From JBAPUB01 sp049282455 (GTDB lineage: Bacteria; Actinomycetota; Actinomycetes; JAHEKZ01): 9,600 nucleotides of DNA. The stretch lies in assembly GCA_049282455.1 (NCBI GenBank), contig JBAPUB010000241.1, positions 1 through 9,600 on the forward strand. Direction: 5' to 3'. Under the pieces are notes generated by a model that ran no database searches, was not told the DNA's origin, and was given only the letters and a program-made list of their open reading frames with translations. Both the position numbers and the translations under genes were made by a program. Shown here piece by piece: positions 1 to 5,635 of this stretch (position 1 is its first letter; the number at the start of each line of letters is the position of its first letter).

Positions 1-150
1 GTCGATGAGCTGCTCCGCTAACTCTACGTCGACCGCCGGCACTCCCAGGAGGAGATCGCCCGGGCGATCGGCGTTAGTCGCATGACCGTCCAGTCATGGT
101 TGCGCGACTTCGGGATCAGCCGCGACGACCGCCCGGCGGTCGCGCTGTGA
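1..150 (+). pseudogene. C-terminal part of a helix-turn-helix DNA-binding protein, frame interrupted by TAA
   Basis: Reading from base 1 in the first frame gives a clear HTH of the resolvase/homeodomain-like kind: a lead helix (LYVDRRHSQEEIARAIG) and a recognition helix (VSRMTVQSWLRDFGI), ending at TGA 148-150. The same frame contains TAA at 19-21, exactly where related proteins continue with a charged residue before LYV. The part before the stop (VDELLR) still looks like the expected helix, so the frame appears to have been broken by a nonsense change rather than to begin here. No ATG or GTG lies between the TAA and the HTH; the first in-frame ATG is at 82, inside the domain. The protein probably belonged to a regulator or to an HNH/recombinase C-terminal HTH. 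The 5' part lies outside the window. A sequencing error or a non-standard start (such as CTC 22-24) cannot be excluded. Confidence 0.6.
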
Positions 151-368
151 CCCGCCAACCACACGCCCACCCGATGGGCGAGCCAGGCCCAGGGTGGTTC
201 GTGCCAACCACCAGCGGCTACGTCCTCACGCACCGGGACGTGCTGGCAGTCATCGAGCGCCAGCGACGCAGCGACCGCATCCGCTGGTACGCGGGGCTGG
301 TCGCTGAGACGGCCGTGCTGCTGTTCGTGTTCGCGGTCGTGATCTTCTTCGCGGGGCTGGCGTCGTGA
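147..368 (+). CDS. Small single-pass membrane protein, unknown function
   Basis: This encodes 73 residues from GTG 147, which overlaps the TGA of the preceding frame (GTGA junction), so translation is probably coupled. The N-terminal 45 residues are polar, with a basic helix (VIERQRRSDRIRWY, about residues 35-48). A hydrophobic helix follows at about residues 52-71 (ending AVVIFFAGLAS) and runs almost to the stop. This makes it a tail-anchored or C-terminal single-helix membrane protein; the basic stretch before the helix predicts that the N-terminal part stays in the cytoplasm. An ATG at 96 is in frame but would force a long overlap with the HTH frame, so the GTG is preferred. I do not recognise the family. 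Small membrane proteins of this type are common between phage early genes. Confidence 0.6.
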   Translation: MTRQPHAHPMGEPGPGWFVPTTSGYVLTHRDVLAVIERQRRSDRIRWYAGLVAETAVLLFVFAVVIFFAGLAS

Positions 369-625
369 CCTGCGTCTGCCCGGCCCACCCCGGCTGCCAC
401 CGGACGCGCCGCTACAACCGCCACTACTGCTCGACGTGCATCGACGTCTGTGGCCCCTTCGGCCGGACCTCGCGCTCTGCTCCGCTCTCGGTGGTGAGGG
501 CCGCGGGGCAGAACGCGCGGCCCGTTCCGCTGAGGACGCCTCGCGGGAGCCAACGGGCTCCGCACCTTCCCCCGCCCGCTGTGCCTCACCGCGCAAGGGC
601 GGGGGACAACCCCCTCGGCTTCTAG
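365..625 (+). CDS. Small Cys/His-rich protein, possible zinc finger
   Basis: An 86-residue ORF starts at GTG 365, overlapping the upstream TGA by four bases. The first 30 residues are dense in metal ligands (C3, C5, H8, C11, H12, H20, C22, C25, C29), including the pattern YCSTCIDVC, which suggests a small zinc-binding knob. From about residue 33 onward the translation is low-complexity Arg/Pro/Ala without further ligands, and the underlying DNA contains an 8-bp perfect inverted repeat (498-523). The second half may therefore be a disordered tail or DNA with a role other than coding. The frame ends at TAG 623-625, just before another hairpin. The family is not recognised. I am fairly confident in the N-terminal part and less so in the full length. 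Confidence 0.5.
   Translation: MTCVCPAHPGCHRTRRYNRHYCSTCIDVCGPFGRTSRSAPLSVVRAAGQNARPVPLRTPRGSQRAPHLPPPAVPHRARAGDNPLGF
498..523. repeat. Perfect 8-bp inverted repeat (GC-rich hairpin)
   Basis: GGGCCGCG at 498-505 is the exact reverse complement of CGCGGCCC at 516-523, with a 10-base loop. It lies inside the low-complexity second half of the small Cys-rich gene. There is no T-run after it, so it is not a classical terminator. It could be an RNA structure, a protein-binding site or chance in GC-rich DNA. Confidence 0.45.
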
Positions 626-632
626 CCCGCCC

Positions 633-651
633 GTCCGCGCGGCTCGCGGAC
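633..651. repeat. Perfect 7-bp inverted repeat in the gap between two genes
   Basis: GTCCGCG (633-639) pairs exactly with CGCGGAC (645-651) around a 5-base loop. It sits 7 bases after the TAG at 623-625 and 14 bases before the ribosome binding site of the next gene, in the only real gap of the early gene chain. No T-tract follows, so a rho-independent terminator of the usual form is unlikely. A role in RNA processing, pausing or as an operator is possible. GGACAACC occurs both at the 3' edge of this hairpin (648-655) and at 604-611. Confidence 0.45.
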
Positions 652-665
652 AACCGATGGCTCTC

Positions 666-670
666 GGAGG
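666..670 (+). promoter_or_regulatory. Strong ribosome binding site that sets the start at GTG 676
   Basis: GGAGG at 666-670 (inside CGGAGGAG) lies five bases before GTG 676-678. This is ideal Shine-Dalgarno spacing and the best argument for starting the 85-residue gene here rather than at the upstream in-frame ATG 436. It is one of few genes here with its own independent site rather than a stop/start overlap. Confidence 0.65.
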
Positions 671-675
671 AGATC

Positions 676-933
676 GTGGAACCAGCCACTCTGCACACGT
701 CGACGCGGATCCCCGTCACTGACGAGCCGATCGTGTCGTGGCGGGCCATCCCGGAGGCGACGACCGCCCACGCATTCCGCGACTCGGGGCCAGGCTGGAT
801 GACCTCGGTCTGCGGATCTGAGCGGTTCACGTTCCGCTGCGAGCTGGCGCCTGGCGACTTCCCGCGCTGCCTTGACTGTGGACTGGCGCTCTACGGGACG
901 CCAGGCGAAGTCATGGAGGCCTGGGGCAAGTGA
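676..933 (+). CDS. Small zinc-ribbon-like protein, unknown function
   Basis: This is an 85-residue protein started by GTG 676 with GGAGG five bases upstream. Probable metal ligands are H32, C46, C55, C65 and C68, in the order HAF...SVCG...RC...CLDCG. This resembles the many small phage proteins with a split CxxC zinc knuckle whose function is unknown. No catalytic motif is visible. The frame is open upstream to 436, but that part overlaps the hairpin-rich block and reads as low-complexity Arg/Ala/Pro, so I exclude it. The stop TGA 931-933 overlaps the next GTG at 930. Some such proteins bind nucleic acid, but that is not shown here. Confidence 0.6.
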   Translation: MEPATLHTSTRIPVTDEPIVSWRAIPEATTAHAFRDSGPGWMTSVCGSERFTFRCELAPGDFPRCLDCGLALYGTPGEVMEAWGK

Positions 934-1145
934 CCGCCGAGGCGTGGGCTCCTCTTGGGGAGGAGTTCGAGGTCCGGACGGACGCGATCGAACTCACGAT
1001 CCGGGATGAGGCGGGCGGTGGAATGACCGTCACGGCCAAGTCTCGCGATGGGGTCCGCCTCCTGCGCCCGATGATATTGATGGGCGCCGAGCAGGGGACG
1101 TTCACCGTGGCGCTCGACGTCGTGCCGGTCGAGGCGATCGCCTGA
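930..1145 (+). CDS. Small acidic protein, unknown function
   Basis: A 71-residue product starts at GTG 930 (GTGA overlap with the upstream stop) and ends at TGA 1143-1145, whose last base is the first base of the next ATG. The sequence is predicted mostly beta: alternating hydrophobic stretches FEVRTDAIELTIRD, GMTVTAKSR and TFTVALDVVPV suggest a small beta-sheet fold. No Cys, no membrane segment and no known motif is seen. It sits immediately before the YqaJ exonuclease and is translationally coupled to it, so an accessory role in recombination is possible, though nothing in the sequence proves it. Confidence 0.55.
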   Translation: MTAEAWAPLGEEFEVRTDAIELTIRDEAGGGMTVTAKSRDGVRLLRPMILMGAEQGTFTVALDVVPVEAIA

Positions 1146-2125
1146 TGGCCCGCCTGACCGACGCCCAGCTCGCCGATCGCCGCAACCACCTGGGCGCGTC
1201 CGACATCGCGGTCCTCGCCGGCGTGAGCCCGTACGCCACGCCGTTCGAGCTCTACCTCGAGAAGATCGGCGAACTGGACCCCGACGCCAAGCGGACCGAC
1301 GCAGACCGGGAGCGCATGGAGCGCGGCCACCGACTCGAGGACGTCGCCCTGGACTGGGACGCGGACATCCGGGGTCTGTCGATCGAGCGGATCCGACGCG
1401 ACATCGTCCACCCCAGGCTGCCGTTCATCGTCGTCCACCCCGACGCCCGCGTGAAGCCATGGCGCCAGACCCGGCGCCTGCTCGAGGCAAAGACCTCGGC
1501 CCGGAAGTGGGACGTGGTGCCCCAGCACATCGAGGCCCAGGTGCAGGCGCAGATGGCCGCGACCGGCGCCGACGTCGCCGACATCGTCGTCCTCGGGTTC
1601 GACGGACCGCCTACCGTGTTCGAGGTTCCGCGCAACGAGGAGCTGATCGCCGGTCTCGAAGACCTCGCGTCCTCGTTCTGGGACCGGGTCCAGCGGCGCG
1701 ACCCGCCGCCGATGGACGGCAGCCGGGCGACATCCCGATGGCTCGATCGCCTGTTCCGCGAGGGCCCCGAGGAAGTTGCCGACGCCAGCCAGGCGGACGC
1801 GATCGCACGGCTGCTCGCGATCCGTGCCCAGGCGAAGGCGCTCGAGGTCGAGGACGGCGAGCTCGTCAACGCGCTCAAGTTCTCGATGGCCGGCGGATCG
1901 CGGCTGTACGCCCCACAGGTTGGGCGCATCACCTGGACGGCGCCAGCCGAGCGCCGGACCACCGCCTGGAAGGACGTCGTCGCGGAAATCCGCGCCTGGT
2001 TGGTCGACGACCTGCCCGCTTGGTACCTGGTCGCGGCACTCGATGCGGCCGAGGCCGCCCACACCACCGTCGCCGAAGGGTTGCGCACGTTCCGCGTCAC
2101 CCCGGCCAAGCCAGAGGCCGACTGA
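1145..2125 (+). CDS. YqaJ-type viral recombinase / exonuclease
   Basis: The product has 326 residues and starts at ATG 1145 (TGATG junction). It matches the YqaJ family of PD-(D/E)XK nucleases, the phage alkaline-exonuclease-like enzymes that resect double-stranded DNA to give single strands for an annealing protein. Motifs in order are LGASDIAVLAGVSPYATPFELYLEK (residues 16-40, ligand region around S19-D20), RGHRLED (60-66, E65), the HPD motif (98-100, D100 as catalytic acidic residue), LEAKT (113-117, E114 and K116, the ExK half of the active site) and HIEAQVQAQMAATG (128-141, the Gln-rich helix typical of YqaJ). The nuclease core ends near residue 190. The rest is helical and may mediate oligomerisation or contact with the annealing protein. 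All core residues look intact. Its partner is probably the RecT-like gene at 2547, separated from it only by an HNH gene. Confidence 0.85.
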   Translation: MARLTDAQLADRRNHLGASDIAVLAGVSPYATPFELYLEKIGELDPDAKRTDADRERMERGHRLEDVALDWDADIRGLSIERIRRDIVHPRLPFIVVHPDARVKPWRQTRRLLEAKTSARKWDVVPQHIEAQVQAQMAATGADVADIVVLGFDGPPTVFEVPRNEELIAGLEDLASSFWDRVQRRDPPPMDGSRATSRWLDRLFREGPEEVADASQADAIARLLAIRAQAKALEVEDGELVNALKFSMAGGSRLYAPQVGRITWTAPAERRTTAWKDVVAEIRAWLVDDLPAWYLVAALDAAEAAHTTVAEGLRTFRVTPAKPEAD

Positions 2126-2550
2126 TGCCGACCGGCGTGTACACCCGACCCACGGCCCGAGTGCGCTTCGACGAGAAGATTGACCGGACAGGCGACCACT
2201 GGCTCTGGACGGGAGCCGCTACCAAGCACGGCTATGGCGTGTTCTGGCTGGACGGTCGACTGGTCCACGCCCATCGGGCCGCGCTGCTCCTCGAAGGCTT
2301 TGACCTCACCGATGACCAGGACGTCGACCACGCCTGTCGGGTCCGCCTCTGTGTGCGCCCGACGCACCTTGAGGCCGTGTCCCACGCCGAGAACGTGAGG
2401 CGGGCGCTACCGCACCGATCCGACCAGCGGACCGACGTCTGCCGCGCCGGGCATCCGAGGACGCCCGAGAACACCTACATCCGACCAGACGGCTTCCGGG
2501 CATGTCGCCCGTGCCAGAGCGGGTACAGCAGGAGGCACCGAGCAGCATGA
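2125..2550 (+). CDS. HNH endonuclease (free-standing, homing type)
   Basis: This encodes 141 residues from ATG 2125 (TGATG junction with the exonuclease gene). The frame is open far upstream, but only the part from 2125 has the domain. The HNH_3-type layout is clear: WLWTGAATKHGYGVFWLDGR (26-45), AHR (49-51), VDHAC (67-71, D68 and H69 as catalytic pair), LCV.PTHLEAV (75-85) and EN..R (89-93, N90). A C-terminal zinc knuckle follows, with C106, H110, C127 and C130 (VCRAGHPRTPEN...CRPC). Such enzymes nick or cut DNA with little specificity and are often mobile. Its placement between exonuclease and annealing genes suggests either a homing insertion or recruitment into the module. The stop overlaps the next ATG (ATGA). 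Confidence 0.88.
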   Translation: MPTGVYTRPTARVRFDEKIDRTGDHWLWTGAATKHGYGVFWLDGRLVHAHRAALLLEGFDLTDDQDVDHACRVRLCVRPTHLEAVSHAENVRRALPHRSDQRTDVCRAGHPRTPENTYIRPDGFRACRPCQSGYSRRHRAA

Positions 2551-3434
2551 CTGACACCGCTGTCGCGATCCGAGCGACCGAGCCCACCCTCACGCCCTTC
2601 GAGGTCATCGAGCGGGTGATCGCTACGGGCGACCTCTCCAAGATGTCGCCCCAGGAACGGATCGCGTTCTATTGGAGGACCTGCGAGAGCATCGGCCTGA
2701 ACCCGCTGACCCGCCCGTTCGAGTTCATCAACCTGTCGGGCAAGCTGACGATGTACGCGAAGAAGGACGCGACCGACCAGCTGCGCCGGATCCATGGCGT
2801 CTCGATCGACGCCCTCGACCAGGTCGTGATCGACGACATCCTCACGGTCACCGCCACCGGCCACACGCCCGACGGGCGGACCGACTCCGATGTCGGATCG
2901 GTGTCGGTCAAGGGCCTGTCGGGCGATGCCCGCGCGAACGCCACGAAGAAGGCGATCACCCAGGCCAAGCGCCGGCTGACGCTCTCCCTGGTCGGGCTCG
3001 GGTTCCTCGACGAGTCGGAGGTCGAAGGCGCCGGCGACGGGACCTCGGTCGATCCGACGACGGGGGAGATCGTGGCGCCGACCAAGCCCGCGAGCCTGCT
3101 CGAGTCCGTTCGGGCACAGCAGGCCGCGATGGCGCCCACGGATGCCCCAGACGCCCCGGCTGAGGCCGCTTCGGTGCCCGAGTCCACTCCGCTCGCTGAC
3201 GTGGCAGCTACCCCCGATGACGCCGTCGAGGGGGACGTTGTCGAGGCCCCCGCTTCGCTGACGCAGGCCGAGCTGATCGCCGCCCTCAACGCGGACGGGA
3301 TCGCCCTGGAATACGCCGTGGAAGTCGCGCGGGGCATGTTCACCCTGCGGACGAACGAGACGCTCACCGCTGCTCAGCGGGCACAACTGCTCGCGGCGCT
3401 GCGAGCCGAGATGCCGGCCGTGGCCGGGCTGTGA
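2547..3434 (+). CDS. Putative single-strand DNA annealing protein (RecT/Erf-like)
   Basis: The product has 295 residues from ATG 2547, which overlaps the HNH stop (ATGA). AGGAGG at 2530-2535 serves as ribosome site with a longish 11-base gap. An ATG at 2502 is in frame but lies before that site. The conserved part, residues 35-160, reads YWRTCESIGLNPLTRPFEF, GKLTMYAKKDATDQLRR, GVSI, GRTDSDVGSVSVKGL, ATKKAITQAKRRLTLSLVGLGFLDESEVE. This matches phage proteins usually found beside YqaJ or RecB-type exonucleases and assigned to the RecT/Erf group, which anneal complementary strands. Residues 161-236 form an acidic Ala/Pro/Glu-rich linker, and 238-292 a separate helical C-terminal domain (LTQAELIAALNADGI...LTAAQRAQLLAALRAE). 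The exact superfamily (RecT, Erf or Rad52-like) cannot be fixed by eye. The neighbourhood strongly supports the role. Confidence 0.7.
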   Translation: MTDTAVAIRATEPTLTPFEVIERVIATGDLSKMSPQERIAFYWRTCESIGLNPLTRPFEFINLSGKLTMYAKKDATDQLRRIHGVSIDALDQVVIDDILTVTATGHTPDGRTDSDVGSVSVKGLSGDARANATKKAITQAKRRLTLSLVGLGFLDESEVEGAGDGTSVDPTTGEIVAPTKPASLLESVRAQQAAMAPTDAPDAPAEAASVPESTPLADVAATPDDAVEGDVVEAPASLTQAELIAALNADGIALEYAVEVARGMFTLRTNETLTAAQRAQLLAALRAEMPAVAGL

Positions 3435-3682
3435 GCGACGTCGAGCGGATCGAACTGGCATTCCACGCCACGGACGCGGAGGACGCGACCGCCCAGGCGA
3501 AGGCGTGGGTGAAGGCCGAGCCGAACCTGCGCCTGCGGACGATCGCGTCGGCGCGCCAGAAGCCGACCGGTGGCTGGGTCGTGGACGTCGCGGTCAACGT
3601 GCTGTCGCGGGCGCCGCTCGACGACGGCATCCTGTTCGTTGGCACCGTTGGCGAGTTCCTCGACGCGATGGAAGCGTCGTGA
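3431..3682 (+). CDS. Small hypothetical protein
   Basis: This gives 83 residues from GTG 3431, overlapping the annealing-protein stop by four bases. It is predicted alpha/beta: ELAFHATDAEDATAQAKAWVKAEPNLRLRTIASARQ looks like a strand, helix, strand unit and continues with GGWVVDVAVNVLS and a final acidic helix (VGEFLDAMEAS). No Cys clusters or membrane segment are present. The fold could be ferredoxin-like (beta-alpha-beta), but no family is recognised. Its coupling to the annealing protein makes an accessory role in recombination possible; that is inference only. Confidence 0.6.
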   Translation: MSDVERIELAFHATDAEDATAQAKAWVKAEPNLRLRTIASARQKPTGGWVVDVAVNVLSRAPLDDGILFVGTVGEFLDAMEAS

Positions 3683-3882
3683 GCGCCAACAGCCGCGACC
3701 GCAAGGCTGCCCGGGTCAGGGCGAAGGTGGCCGCGTTCGGGGTCTACTCGCCAGCGACCAGGTCGTGGCACAAGACACCCGCGGCTCGCTGCACGGCCCG
3801 CGACAAGAACGGCCACCGCTGCCACTACGCGCCTGACCACCACGCCAATCACAGCGCGTTCGGGAGCGAGTGGCCGCGATGA
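3679..3882 (+). CDS. Small basic zinc-finger-like protein
   Basis: The gene starts at GTG 3679 (GTGA overlap) and encodes 67 residues; the frame is open upstream without a sensible start. The N-terminal half is very basic (SANSRDRKAARVRAKVAAFG). The C-terminal half carries a probable zinc site: C38, C48, then H54, H55 and H58 in RCTARDKNGHRCHYAPDHHANH. This C-x9-C-x(5-6)-H-x(2-3)-H pattern recurs in small actinophage proteins of unknown function. A nucleic-acid-binding role is plausible from the charge. The stop overlaps the next ATG. Confidence 0.6.
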   Translation: MSANSRDRKAARVRAKVAAFGVYSPATRSWHKTPAARCTARDKNGHRCHYAPDHHANHSAFGSEWPR

Positions 3883-4262
3883 CGCCCGACGCCCTGTTCC
3901 GCTGGATGACCCGCCGTCGGCCCGAGCCTGCCCCTGAGCCCGTGTGTGGCCTGTGTGGCGGGAAGAGCGGCCATCCGCCCATCCCCGACGACGGCGCGCT
4001 CGTGTGCTACCCGTGCCTGTTGCGCGAGGGGCGGCTGGCGTCTGACCCGCTCCACGCGCCGATCGGCATCGTCGCCGACACGTGGCAAGCCCACGAGGAC
4101 GTCGTCGCGCTGCGCAACTGCCACAAGCACGGCCAGTGCTGGCAGTGGATCGGCTGGACGCACGACGCGGACACGTTGCTCGATCCCGGTGGCGCGGTCA
4201 TGGCGTACGGCGAGGCCCTGATCGTGGCGCGAGCGGCTGAGGCCGCGGGTGGGCTGCTGTGA
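3879..4262 (+). CDS. Zinc-ribbon protein, unknown function
   Basis: The product has 127 residues from ATG 3879 (ATGA overlap); GTG 3870 is an in-frame alternative adding three residues. A clear four-Cys zinc ribbon spans residues 23-46 (CGLC ... CYPC, 16 residues between the pairs). A second region, residues 81-94 (CHKHGQCWQWIGWTH), is rich in Cys, His and Trp. The C-terminus is an Ala-rich helix. No catalytic residues of a known enzyme are seen. Zinc ribbons of this form mediate DNA or protein contacts in phage replication and transcription proteins, but which of these applies is not evident. Confidence 0.62.
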   Translation: MTPDALFRWMTRRRPEPAPEPVCGLCGGKSGHPPIPDDGALVCYPCLLREGRLASDPLHAPIGIVADTWQAHEDVVALRNCHKHGQCWQWIGWTHDADTLLDPGGAVMAYGEALIVARAAEAAGGLL

Positions 4263-5185
4263 GTAGGCAGGTTGTCGGCTACGTCGGCGAGGGGCGGACC
4301 AGGCAGCCCATCTACCGCGACGAAGGCCCCGCCAGCGCATCGGCCGTCGACGCCATGGCGGCGTTGACGCGCCTCTCCACGCCCGGCCTGGGACCGACCG
4401 GTGGCGCTGGCCCCATCGAGCGACGCCAGATCAACGAAGCCGAGCGCGATGCCCGACGCCCCGAGGCGACGCCGATGCACGTCCATCGCCCGAACGCCGC
4501 GCAGCGCGACTGGAACGGGCAAGGGCTGGACGTTCGCGTCGGGCCACAGAACGCGCCACAGATGCCCCAGGAGGCCGCCATGCCCACGACTGACACCGAC
4601 ACGCCCAACCCATTCGGGTCGCTCGCTGACGCGGCCGCGCGGGCGTCTGAGGCATACGACCGGAAGCGGGCGGCGGACCTCGCGTGGGAGATCGCCCGGG
4701 ACGCGGTGACGGTCGCCTACGCGCAGGTGGAGCTCGCGACGACCACGCCGCTTGACGAGCCGACGCCCATCCCGCCCGATGACGGGCACGTCTGGCAGAC
4801 GCTGGCGGTGCCGGTCACGCTCCCCACCGAGACGATCGCGACTACCGGCCACGAGCCCGTCACCAAGCCATCGCAGGCCGAGCGAGACGCGCAGAGCCGA
4901 CGCAACGGCCAGGCATCGATGCGCAAGGTCGTGGACGCCAAGGTCACACCTGGCGAGGCTGGGGGGGGTCCGGGGTCCCTCGACCCACTGACTCCGTTCC
5001 AGCGTCGGGCGGTCGATGCGACGCTCAAGCATCGTGGCGATCGCAAGGCCGCCGCCGTGGAGCTCGGGACCAAGTTCTACCAGTCGATCGACGGCGCGCT
5101 GGAACATGCGGGCCGCAAGGGCGTGCTGCCAGCCGAGCTGATCCCGCTCCTGCCGGCGCGCTTCGCCAAGTTCCAGGGCGTCTGA
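4259..5185 (+). CDS. Hypothetical protein with C-terminal HTH-like domain
   Basis: The frame from GTG 4259 (GTGA overlap) gives 308 residues. Residues 1-107 are low-complexity and polar. Residues 115-160 form a helical segment (SLADAAARASEAYDRKRAADLAWEIARDAVTVAYAQ). Residues 161-243 form a Thr/Pro-rich linker, and 244-300 a compact helical domain (LTPFQRRAVDATLKHRGDRKAAAVELG...YQSIDGALEHAGRKG) that looks like a sigma-region-4 or transposase-type HTH. An internal ATG at 4580 (residue 108) has AGGAGG at 4569-4574 with a perfect five-base gap, so a shorter 201-residue protein may be the main or an additional product. Eight consecutive G (4961-4968, residues 235-237) sit just before the HTH domain. 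A regulatory or DNA-binding role is inferred from the HTH alone. Confidence 0.6.
   Translation: MSRQVVGYVGEGRTRQPIYRDEGPASASAVDAMAALTRLSTPGLGPTGGAGPIERRQINEAERDARRPEATPMHVHRPNAAQRDWNGQGLDVRVGPQNAPQMPQEAAMPTTDTDTPNPFGSLADAAARASEAYDRKRAADLAWEIARDAVTVAYAQVELATTTPLDEPTPIPPDDGHVWQTLAVPVTLPTETIATTGHEPVTKPSQAERDAQSRRNGQASMRKVVDAKVTPGEAGGGPGSLDPLTPFQRRAVDATLKHRGDRKAAAVELGTKFYQSIDGALEHAGRKGVLPAELIPLLPARFAKFQGV
4569..4574 (+). promoter_or_regulatory. Internal Shine-Dalgarno site before in-frame ATG 4580
   Basis: AGGAGG at 4569-4574 is followed after five bases by ATG 4580, in the same frame as the gene begun at 4259. This is the strongest ribosome site near that gene and may mark the true start or a second, shorter product that lacks the polar N-terminal 107 residues. 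Confidence 0.55.
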
Positions 5186-5186
5186 C

Positions 5187-5411
5187 GTGAAGCCCCAGTC
5201 AGCGGCCGTCCTGCGGCTCCTCGAGGACCACCCCGAAGGCGTGACCCAGCACGACGCGATCCGGGACGTGGGGTGCTACCGGCTGGCCGCCCGCATCGCC
5301 GATCTGCGGGCCGACGGTGTCCGCATCGAGGCCGAGTCGGTCACGTTCGACGGGCACACGTTCGCTCGGTATCGCCTGGCGCTCGACGCCCAGCGGAGCT
5401 TCGGGCTGTGA
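5187..5411 (+). CDS. Helix-turn-helix domain protein (HTH_39-like)
   Basis: This encodes 74 residues from GTG 5187, one base after the upstream TGA. It matches the small phage HTH family that reads TQHDAIRDVGCYRLAARIADLRADG (residues 20-44), with a first helix at the N-terminus (SAAVLRLLEDHPEG) and a short winged end, RIEAES...HTFARYRLAL. Members are stand-alone winged-helix proteins found in early regions and are assumed to bind DNA as regulators or replication accessories. The whole domain is present and of usual length. It is coupled by GTGA to the next gene. The target site is unknown. Confidence 0.75.
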   Translation: MKPQSAAVLRLLEDHPEGVTQHDAIRDVGCYRLAARIADLRADGVRIEAESVTFDGHTFARYRLALDAQRSFGL

Positions 5412-5635
5412 CGCTCGGCGTCCTCCGGGAGCGGCCCACGGCGACCCGCCGGCCAGGTGACGTGTCCCTGGTCGACGCTCGTGCGTCCGCCGCTGCCGAC
5501 GGCCGCCGAGCGTCGGTCTGCGCCTGCGGTGGGCTGATCGTCGCCGAACCCACGGGAGACGGGATCTTCGCCGCCGTCTACCTCCACAACGCGAGCCTGA
5601 CGCACGGCATATGGCGTCGAAGGATGGTGGTCTGA
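5408..5635 (+). CDS. Small Cys/His protein, unknown function
   Basis: The product has 75 residues from GTG 5408 (GTGA overlap). The C-terminal half holds a CxCGG motif (C38, C40) and a later H60-N-x4-H66-xxWRR motif. This combination, CxCGG...HNxxxxHxxWR, recurs in small actinobacterial and phage proteins and looks like a minimal Cys2-His2 metal site. The N-terminal 35 residues are Arg/Ala-rich and probably disordered. The stop TGA 5633-5635 shares its last base with the ATG of the next gene. Confidence 0.6.
   Translation: MTLGVLRERPTATRRPGDVSLVDARASAAADGRRASVCACGGLIVAEPTGDGIFAAVYLHNASLTHGIWRRRMVV

Noticed and set aside
633..651. Rho-independent terminator
   Set aside because: The stem is good but no T-run follows and genes continue on the same strand at once.
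436..675. N-terminal extension of the 676-933 gene to ATG 436
   Set aside because: GTG 676 has GGAGG at ideal spacing, while the extension is low-complexity and overlaps the Cys-rich gene and hairpins.
911..2062. Long minus-strand frame (383 codons) opposite the exonuclease gene
   Set aside because: It is antisense to a gene with clear YqaJ motifs, has no recognisable domain and is explained by the scarcity of stop codons in GC-rich DNA.
1459..2124. Upstream extension of the HNH frame inside the exonuclease gene
   Set aside because: The HNH domain begins only after ATG 2125; the earlier part is an out-of-frame Arg/Pro/Gly-rich shadow of the exonuclease.
2475..3461. Minus-strand frame of 328 codons opposite the annealing protein
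   Set aside because: Low-complexity Arg/Gly-rich translation, no ribosome site or motif, and it conflicts with the well-supported + strand gene.
4007..5107. Minus-strand frame of 366 codons
   Set aside because: Antisense to two + strand genes joined by stop/start overlap; the translation is Arg/Gly/Leu-rich without domains.
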